The position numbers and the translations under genes were made by a program. DNA of 12,400 nucleotides from Bryobacterales bacterium. Lineage in GTDB: Bacteria; Acidobacteriota; Terriglobia; Bryobacterales; Bryobacteraceae. The DNA lies in NCBI GenBank assembly GCA_030838885.1, contig JAUZEU010000008.1:1-12400 (forward strand), written 5' to 3'. Positions 7,123-12,400 of the stretch are shown here, one piece after another; within the stretch, counting starts at the first letter, position 1; each line of letters begins with the position of its first letter. The notes beneath the pieces were generated by a model. That model was not told where the DNA came from, made no database searches, and was given only the letters and a program-made list of their open reading frames with translations.

Positions 7123-9311
7123 TCCGGGGTGAACTGAGGCGCGAACTGAGGCGTGAACTGATGCGTGGTGGATTCGCCGTTATCGCTCTGACTGCCTGTG
7201 CTCTGGCACAGACACCGGCTAAGCGTCCGCCGCAGCCTGCAGCGCCAGCTGCCGCCCCCAGCACCGGAATCACCCTCGCGACTGCCGAAGCATTATGGCG
7301 CAACCACGACTATCAGGGCGCCAATAATGCCTTCAAGGCGCTGGTCGCCGAACATCCCGATAACGCCGATTACCGCGTCCGCTGGGGCCAGCTCTTCTTC
7401 GAACGTTTCACGCCGGATGAAGCGGGCAAGCTCTACCAGGAAGCTTTAACGATCGACCCGAAGAATGCCCGCGCCTATTTGGCAATGGCGGAACTGCTGG
7501 CCGAAGATTTCAACGCCAAAGCCGGCGAGGCCGCGGATAAGGCTCTCGAAATCGACCCGAAGCTGTATCACGCAAACGAAATCAAGGCCCGAATCGCCCT
7601 CGAAGACGACGACTATAAAACCGCTGCTGCCGAAGCCGACAAAGCCCTCGCCATCGAACCGACTGCGCTGCAAGCCATCGCGGTACACGCTGCGATGGAC
7701 CTGATGCAGGACAAAGACTCGCCTTGGGTGGCGAAAATCGGCAACCGCGCCCTCGGGTTCCAAACCATCGCGCACTTTTTCGTCATCAACCGCCGCTACG
7801 AAGACGGCATCATCTATTACCGAAAAGCGATTGCAGCCGACCCGGAGTTGTGGAGCGCGCGCTCACAGATGGCCGTGAACCTGATGCGTCTCGGCCGTGA
7901 GGATGAAGCTCGCAAAGAACTCGAGCTCTCCTACAACAATCACTACACCGACAAGCCGACCGTCAATTCGCTCCGCTTGATGGATACCTATGGCGATTAC
8001 AAAACATTCGCCACACCCACCACCATCCTCAAGCTGCACAAGAAAGAAGCGGACGCGCTCCAGCCCTACTTTGAAGCGGAAATGAAGCGCGCCACGGCGG
8101 TATACGAAAAAAAGTACCAGTTCAAGCTCAAGACTCCCATCCAGGTAGAGGTCTATCCGAACCACGAAGACTTCGCCGTCCGCACGATGGGTATGCCCGG
8201 ACTCGGCGCGCTCGGAGTCACATTCAACGACGTGATCGCCATGGACAGCCCCTCAGGCCGTCCTCCTGGCCAGTTCCACTGGGCCAGCACGCTCTGGCAT
8301 GAAATGAGCCACGTTTACATCCTGACCCTCACGAACTACCGCGTCCCGCGCTGGTTCACTGAAGGCGTCGCAGTGCACGAAGAAACAGCCACAACGCCCG
8401 ACTGGGGCGACCGCATCACTCCAGACATCATCGCTGCCATTCGTGACAAAAAGCTGCTGCCTGTCGCCGAGATCGATCGGGGCTTCGTACACCCCAAATT
8501 CCCTGCCCAGGTGATCGTGTCTTACTTCGAGGCCGGGAAAATGTGCGACTACATCGCGGAACGCTGGGGCGAATCGAAGCTGCTCGACATGGCGCATCAG
8601 TTCGCGAAGAACCGCCCCACCGTCGACGTAATCCGCGAACAGCTCAAAATGGAGCCTGAAGCCTTCGACAAAGATTTCCTGGCCAGCATCGAAAAGGAAA
8701 CAGCCGTCACGGTGAAGAATTTTGAGACCTGGACGAAAGGCCTGGGCGAACTCAATAAACTCACCAGAACTCCCGATGCCAACAACGATGACCTGATCGC
8801 AAAAGGCCGCGCGCTCGAAATCTTCTATCCCGACTACGTGGAGGCCGGCAACCCCTACCTCATCGTCGCTAAAGCCTGCCTGGCCAGGAAAGACAACGCT
8901 TGCGCGCTGGAAGAATACGCGAAATATTCAAAGCATAGCGGTCGTGATGCCGACGCCGTCAAGAAATACGCCGACCTCCTCAAAGAAGCCGGGAAGCCGG
9001 AGGAAGCCGCCGCCGCCCTGGAGCGTCTGAACGCAGTCAATCCGCTCGATCAGGATCTGCATCAGAAGCTCGGCGCGCTCTATCTGGCCAGCAATCGCGC
9101 GCCTCTGGCTGCCCGTGAATACGGGGCCGTCGTTGCGCTGAAACCTTTAGATGTCGCAGGCAGCCATTACAATCTTGCAATGGCGTATAAAGCACAGGGC
9201 CTGGAAGACAAGGCCAGAGAGGAAGCCCTTACCGCACTCGAAGCGGCGCCGGATTACCGGCCCGCCCAGAAGCTGCTGCTCCAGTTGAGCGGCGAAGGCC
9301 TGAAAAAATAA
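7119..9311 (+). CDS. Exported TPR protein with embedded gluzincin metalloprotease-like domain
   Basis: The GTG start at 7119 overlaps the upstream stop (GTGA) and has AGGAGG ten bases before it, giving 730 aa. ATG 7161 (716 aa) is a real alternative, with GAGG nine bases upstream. A hydrophobic stretch (GGFAVIALTACALAQ) is an export signal. It can be read as a lipobox, LTAC with Cys27, or as a signal-peptidase I site after ALA. A proline/alanine linker follows. TPR-like helical pairs fill about 52-265 and 575-725 (for example EALTIDPKNARAYLAMAELL). Between them lies a zinc protease-like domain with H394-E395-x-x-H398 (WHEMSHVY) and E415 in RWFTEGVA, the three zinc ligands and catalytic Glu of gluzincins of the Peptidase_MA type. 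The active site looks intact. I infer a periplasmic or lipid-anchored peptidase or TPR scaffold in the MoxR operon. Its substrate is unknown. Confidence 0.85.
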   Translation: MIRGELRRELRRELMRGGFAVIALTACALAQTPAKRPPQPAAPAAAPSTGITLATAEALWRNHDYQGANNAFKALVAEHPDNADYRVRWGQLFFERFTPDEAGKLYQEALTIDPKNARAYLAMAELLAEDFNAKAGEAADKALEIDPKLYHANEIKARIALEDDDYKTAAAEADKALAIEPTALQAIAVHAAMDLMQDKDSPWVAKIGNRALGFQTIAHFFVINRRYEDGIIYYRKAIAADPELWSARSQMAVNLMRLGREDEARKELELSYNNHYTDKPTVNSLRLMDTYGDYKTFATPTTILKLHKKEADALQPYFEAEMKRATAVYEKKYQFKLKTPIQVEVYPNHEDFAVRTMGMPGLGALGVTFNDVIAMDSPSGRPPGQFHWASTLWHEMSHVYILTLTNYRVPRWFTEGVAVHEETATTPDWGDRITPDIIAAIRDKKLLPVAEIDRGFVHPKFPAQVIVSYFEAGKMCDYIAERWGESKLLDMAHQFAKNRPTVDVIREQLKMEPEAFDKDFLASIEKETAVTVKNFETWTKGLGELNKLTRTPDANNDDLIAKGRALEIFYPDYVEAGNPYLIVAKACLARKDNACALEEYAKYSKHSGRDADAVKKYADLLKEAGKPEEAAAALERLNAVNPLDQDLHQKLGALYLASNRAPLAAREYGAVVALKPLDVAGSHYNLAMAYKAQGLEDKAREEALTALEAAPDYRPAQKLLLQLSGEGLKK
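7129..7164 (+). repeat. Three tandem 12-bp units at the start of the TPR-gluzincin gene
   Basis: GTGAACTGAGGC (7129-7140), GCGAACTGAGGC (7141-7152) and GTGAACTGATGC (7153-7164) are consecutive and differ from the consensus by none, one and one base. In frame from GTG 7119 they encode the repeated RELR block before the export signal. The single change in the third unit creates ATG 7161, an alternative start, with the GAGG of the second unit as its SD. Confidence 0.75.
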
Positions 9312-9317
9312 AACCTA

Positions 9318-10361
9318 ATGTCCATAACCGGTACCCCTCAGCTCGAATCGGATGTCTCATTAACTCCGGATGCTCTGAAGTCACGGATTTCGCGTTTCCG
9401 CGAAGTCGACGCCGAGATCGTCCGCCAGGTACGGCGCGTGATCGTCGGTCAGGAAGAAGTGATCGAGCAGGTGCGTATCGGCCTGTTTGTCGGGGGCCAT
9501 TGCCTCATTACCGGGTTGCCCGGCACAGCCAAGACGCTGCTGGTGCGAACGATGGCCGAAGTGCTGGGCCTGCTGTTCAAGCGCATCCAGTTCACGCCGG
9601 ATCTGATGCCTACCGACATCACCGGTACTGACATCATCGAAGAAGATCCCACCACGAAGCACCGCACCTGGACTTTTGTCCAGGGCCCCATCTTCGCGAA
9701 CGTTTTGCTGGCCGATGAAATTAACCGTACGCCGCCCAAAACGCAATCGGCGCTGCTGGAAGCCATGCAGGAGCGCGCCTGCACCGTACGCGGCCACCAC
9801 TACAAACTGCCCGCGCCATTCTTCGTGCTGGCAACTCAGAATCCGATCGAACTCGAAGGTACCTACCCGCTGCCTGAAGCGCAGCTGGATCGCTTTCTGT
9901 TCAACATCATGCTCGACTATCTGACGGCGGATGAAGAACTGAGAGTCGTCGATCTCACCACTACCACCCACGTCGCCAAGGCCGATCCCATCACCACTGC
10001 GGAAGAACTTCTCGATTTCCAGCAATTGGTTCGCATGACTCCCATTGCCGAGACCGTCGCGAAGCACGCCATCGAACTGGTCCGCGCGACTCGCCTCAGA
10101 GATCCGTCCGCGCCGGATGTCGTGAAGAAATACGTCAACTATGGGGGCAGCGTGCGCGCCGCGCAGTTCCTGGTACTCGGCGCGAAAGCCAGAGCCCTGA
10201 TGAAAGGCCGCTATCACGTCAGCTTCGATGATGTGCGCGAACTCTACATCCCGATCCTGCGCCATCGTATTCTGCTGAACTTCCACGCAGAGTCGGACAA
10301 AGTGACGCCCGACGACGTGCTGCGTCAAATACTGCAGGTCAAACAGGCGCCCAGAGATTAA
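9318..10361 (+). CDS. moxR: MoxR-family AAA+ ATPase
   Basis: A 347 aa cytoplasmic AAA+ ATPase of the MoxR type. Members act as chaperone-like remodelers with VWA-domain partners, often in metal insertion or envelope stress. Visible features are the N-terminal helix entering VIVGQEEVIEQV, Walker A GLPGTAKT (66-73, with the alanine usual for MoxR in place of the consensus glycine), FTPDLMPTDITG (92-103), Walker B LLADEIN (D133, E134), sensor-1 ATQNPIE (N175) and the LPEAQLDRF helix holding a likely arginine finger. A C-terminal lid region with YGGSVRAAQ follows. It starts six bases after the upstream stop with no clear SD, only an A-rich stretch, so translation is probably coupled. The gene order MoxR, DUF58, BatA is the classic arrangement. 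The symbol is a family name and does not imply methanol oxidation. Confidence 0.95.
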   Translation: MSITGTPQLESDVSLTPDALKSRISRFREVDAEIVRQVRRVIVGQEEVIEQVRIGLFVGGHCLITGLPGTAKTLLVRTMAEVLGLLFKRIQFTPDLMPTDITGTDIIEEDPTTKHRTWTFVQGPIFANVLLADEINRTPPKTQSALLEAMQERACTVRGHHYKLPAPFFVLATQNPIELEGTYPLPEAQLDRFLFNIMLDYLTADEELRVVDLTTTTHVAKADPITTAEELLDFQQLVRMTPIAETVAKHAIELVRATRLRDPSAPDVVKKYVNYGGSVRAAQFLVLGAKARALMKGRYHVSFDDVRELYIPILRHRILLNFHAESDKVTPDDVLRQILQVKQAPRD

Positions 10362-10365
10362 AGGA
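10360..10365 (+). promoter_or_regulatory. Distant Shine-Dalgarno for the DUF58 gene
   Basis: AAAGGA overlaps the moxR stop codon and is the only SD-like sequence upstream of ATG 10403. It ends 37 bases before the ATG, too far for direct use. If the hairpin at 10371-10393 forms, the unpaired distance falls to five plus nine bases, which approaches a working spacing. Confidence 0.4.
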
Positions 10366-10370
10366 CATTG

Positions 10371-10393
10371 GCCGACGGGTTCTTCCCGCCGGC
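10371..10393 (+). promoter_or_regulatory. Stem-loop in the moxR-DUF58 junction
   Basis: GCCGACGGG (10371-10379) pairs with CCCGCCGGC (10385-10393) around the loop TTCTT: eight pairs and one A-C mismatch (10375/10389). It fills most of the 41-base gap and ends nine bases before ATG 10403. No U-run follows, so it is not an ordinary intrinsic terminator. It could bridge the SD to the start codon, control translation of the downstream gene, or stabilise a processed mRNA end. Confidence 0.6.
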
Positions 10394-10402
10394 ACCATTT
10401 AC

Positions 10403-11290
10403 ATGCTGCAGCGATTTCTCGATCCGCAGGTGCTTGCGTCCATTTCTTCGCTCGATCTGGTGGCGAAGACAGTGGTGGATGGGTTCGTTGCGGGTCTGCA
10501 CCGTTCCCCCACATTCGGTTTCAGCCAGGAGTTTGCAGAGTACCGCCAATACGTCGAAGGCGACGATCTGCGCCACGTGGACTGGAACGTCTTCGCCCGG
10601 ACTGAGCGTATTTACCTCAAGCGCTTCAAGGGCGAAACCAACTCACAACTTCTCGTCCTGCTGGACGCCAGTGCGTCCATGACGTACGGCTCCGCCAACA
10701 TCACCAAGCTGGACTACGCCCGTTACATGGCGGCGTCGCTCGTCTACCTTTCGTCACAACAACGCGATGCCAGCGGGCTGATCGTCTTTGACGAGGACAT
10801 AAAGTCGTACGTGCCGCCGTCCACGCGTCAGGGCCAGCTAATGCGCCTTCTGCACAGCATCGAAAGTGCCGAAGGCGGCATGCGCACGGACTTCACAAAG
10901 CCGTTCGTTCACTTCCAGGAGTATCTCCGCCGCCGCGGCATCGTTGTTGTCCTCTCCGACTTCTACTCCGACCCCGAACAGATCATTAAGGTAATCGAGC
11001 CGCTCCGCTACCGCGGCAATGAAGTCATCATGTTCCATTTGCTTGACCCGCAGGAGATCTCCCCGAAGTTCCGCGATCCCGTTCTCCTGGTCGATGTGGA
11101 AGACGACACCGCCATGGAAGTCTCGCCGGAATATGCGCGCAATGAGTATCGGGAGAAGATGGCCCAGCACCGGCAAAAACTTTCTGACAAGGCCGCGGCG
11201 GCGGGCCTTGAGTACGTCTTCATGGATACGTCTCAGCCTCTTGACGTCGGGCTCCGGAACTATCTTTCCATTCGCCAGAGGAGACGGTAA
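10403..11290 (+). CDS. DUF58 / VWA-domain protein, MoxR partner
   Basis: A 295 aa soluble protein of the DUF58 family, the usual companion of MoxR ATPases. The family signature is complete: MLQRFLDPQVL at the start, VDGFVAGLHRSPTFGF (25-40), EFAEYRQYVEGDDLRHVDW (43-61) and ARTERIYLKRF. A VWA-like domain follows, with MIDAS D88-A-S90-A-S92 (LLDASASM) and VVVLSDFYSD as the second acidic loop. No signal peptide or membrane span is seen, so it should act in the cytoplasm or at the inner membrane surface, probably as an adaptor that a MoxR ring recognises. That role is inferred from related MoxR-VWA pairs. The ATG matches the usual family start, but no SD lies at normal distance. The stop codon directly abuts the TTG start of the next gene. 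Confidence 0.93.
   Translation: MLQRFLDPQVLASISSLDLVAKTVVDGFVAGLHRSPTFGFSQEFAEYRQYVEGDDLRHVDWNVFARTERIYLKRFKGETNSQLLVLLDASASMTYGSANITKLDYARYMAASLVYLSSQQRDASGLIVFDEDIKSYVPPSTRQGQLMRLLHSIESAEGGMRTDFTKPFVHFQEYLRRRGIVVVLSDFYSDPEQIIKVIEPLRYRGNEVIMFHLLDPQEISPKFRDPVLLVDVEDDTAMEVSPEYARNEYREKMAQHRQKLSDKAAAAGLEYVFMDTSQPLDVGLRNYLSIRQRRR
11280..11283 (+). promoter_or_regulatory. Ribosome binding site deciding the TTG start at 11291
   Basis: GGAG inside AGAGGAGA (11277-11284) lies within the end of the DUF58 gene, seven bases before TTG 11291. This ideal spacing, with no ATG in frame until codon 38, fixes the start of the BatA-type gene at a TTG. Confidence 0.7.
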
Positions 11291-12400
11291 TTGGGTTTCC
11301 TGACTCCATGGTTTCTCGCCGGGGCCGCAGCCATCGGGCTGCCCATCTACGTGCACCTGCTCCGTCAGTACCGCCAGAAGCCGGTACCGTTCAGTTCGCT
11401 CATGTTCTTCGAGAGACGAACCCAGAGTTCCATCAAACATCGCCGCCTGAAATACCTGCTGCTGTTCGCCCTGCGCTGCGCCTTCATCGCGCTACTGGTG
11501 CTGGCGTTCGCTCGCCCCTACATTCATAGCTCCGCGATCGCCAGGGCCAACGCCGGACGAACCGTCGTGTTTGCCCTTGATAACTCGTTCAGTATGCGCC
11601 AGTCCGATCGGTTCACCCGCGCAAAGCAGGCCGCGCTCGACGAAGTGGCCAAACTGAACCAGGGCGATCGTGCGCAGGTGATCACGTTCGGCGGCCCGGC
11701 GAAGCTGCTGACGGACATGACCGCGGACAAGCAACTCCTGCGGGGCGCAGTCCAGGCAATCGAGCCCGGTGACGATGCCAGTTCCTACGCAGAACTCTCG
11801 CGTGTTCTGCGCTCTACCCGCGAAAGCGTGAAAGGCGAGATCGAGGCTCAGGTCTTCACCGATCTGCAGAAATCCAGCATGCCCGCCGGCTTCTCAGACC
11901 TCCACCTCGATGACGGCACGAAGCTGATGATCCACGCGGTAGCGGACAAATCTCTGCCGAACTGGACCGTCGAAAACGTCGATGCCCCCCGCCGCGTATT
12001 CGATACGAGGAAGGTTCGAACCGTGGCAACCATTGCCGGCTACGGCACTCCGGAAGCCACCCGCAAAGTAACGCTGCTCGCGAATGGCAAGGCCATCGAA
12101 AGCAAGCAGGTCAAGCTCAGCCCGAACGGTCGGGCAGCAGTGGAATTCCTGACCCTCGATGTGCCCTACGGTCTCACGAAATGTGAGGTCCGTCTCACAG
12201 CCGACTCAGGTGCCGCGGACGAGTTCCCGAATGACGACCACTGGTTCTTCTCCGTCGAACGCGCCGATCCCAAACCCGCGCTGCTGCTCCACGGAGATAA
12301 CGACACCAACAGTCCTTTGTATCTCAAAACGGCGCTTGATTCCGCCACCGATGCCGCCTTCACGCTGGACTCAAAGTCTCCTTCCCAGGCTGCCGGTCTG
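11291..12400 (+). CDS. BatA-type VWA membrane protein (3' end beyond window)
   Basis: The open frame runs from TTG 11291 to the right edge (370 codons, no stop). It begins M-GFLTPWFLAGAAAIGLPIY, the BatA N-terminal membrane segment, followed by VHLLRQYRQKPVPFSSLMFF and a second span (about 53-74) ending in LAFARPY. This is the BatA/TIGR02226-type start almost motif for motif. A VWA domain follows with MIDAS D97-N-S99-F-S101 (ALDNSFSM), a DDASSYAEL loop (161-169) and VFTDLQKS (D191). After about residue 205 a beta-rich region leads to NDDHWFFSVERADPKPALLLHG, which parallels the junction before the amidotransferase-like part of the first operon gene. The start abuts the DUF58 stop with an excellent SD. 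Most likely a membrane-anchored VWA effector of the MoxR system. The missing C-terminus probably contains a further fold and a terminal span. Confidence 0.88.
   Translation, partial: MGFLTPWFLAGAAAIGLPIYVHLLRQYRQKPVPFSSLMFFERRTQSSIKHRRLKYLLLFALRCAFIALLVLAFARPYIHSSAIARANAGRTVVFALDNSFSMRQSDRFTRAKQAALDEVAKLNQGDRAQVITFGGPAKLLTDMTADKQLLRGAVQAIEPGDDASSYAELSRVLRSTRESVKGEIEAQVFTDLQKSSMPAGFSDLHLDDGTKLMIHAVADKSLPNWTVENVDAPRRVFDTRKVRTVATIAGYGTPEATRKVTLLANGKAIESKQVKLSPNGRAAVEFLTLDVPYGLTKCEVRLTADSGAADEFPNDDHWFFSVERADPKPALLLHGDNDTNSPLYLKTALDSATDAAFTLDSKSPSQAAGL

Noticed and set aside
10371..10393. Intrinsic terminator after moxR
   Set aside because: The stem is GC-rich but no U-run follows it, and the next gene continues in the same direction nine bases later.
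9381..10514. Long minus-strand open frame (377 codons) opposite moxR
   Set aside because: It lies entirely antisense to a well-recognised MoxR gene, its composition (many His, Arg, Gln) is that of a reverse-frame shadow, and no domain is visible.
10368..10682. TTG-initiated + strand frame across the moxR-DUF58 junction
   Set aside because: The AAAGGA is only two bases from this TTG, the product (Cys- and Arg-rich) matches no family, and it overlaps the DUF58 gene in another frame.

Overview
The window reads as chromosomal DNA of a moderately GC-rich Gram-negative bacterium. My best guess is an acidobacterium of the Bryobacter/Solibacter kind. This is inferred from protein style (a MoxR/VWA envelope operon, a TPR-gluzincin protein, a GT-C-like membrane protein with the NLDSNEG and PGW motifs) and not from any marker gene. 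There are no rRNA or tRNA genes, CRISPR arrays, insertion sequences or phage genes. No gene-free stretch exceeds 300 bases; the longest, 3742-3952, is a divergent promoter region.

Left part (1-3741): the last 45 codons of a + strand gene, possibly a TrmB-type regulator, meet tail to tail a minus-strand family 2 glycosyltransferase of the polyprenyl-phosphate sugar transferase type. Divergent from it is a small SpoU/TrmH-type RNA methyltransferase. That gene runs tail to tail into a large minus-strand polytopic membrane protein, and their 3' ends overlap by 43 bp. The glycosyltransferase and the polytopic protein could together build or decorate envelope glycans, but nothing here proves they work together.

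Right part (3953-12400, continuing past the edge): six genes in one direction form a compact operon. The order is: a VWA protein with a glutamine-amidotransferase-like fold and three membrane spans; a secreted caspase-fold protein; an exported TPR protein with an embedded HExxH metalloprotease-like domain; a MoxR AAA+ ATPase; a DUF58 protein with a VWA MIDAS; and a BatA-type VWA membrane protein starting at TTG and cut by the window edge. Junctions are GTGA overlaps, a 6-base gap, a 41-base gap holding a hairpin, and a zero-base junction. MoxR + DUF58 + BatA is a known core of envelope or stress-related chaperone systems. The first three genes are the less ordinary part.

The main candidate for something under-described is this extended MoxR operon. 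Two of its proteins have protease or amidotransferase folds that appear to have lost the catalytic cysteine, beside one that keeps an intact zinc-protease motif. Smaller observations: a hairpin between a Shine-Dalgarno (SD) and its start codon, short tandem repeats carrying SD-like sequence at two gene starts, a perfect dyad in the operon's upstream region, and a possible frame slip at the methyltransferase start.
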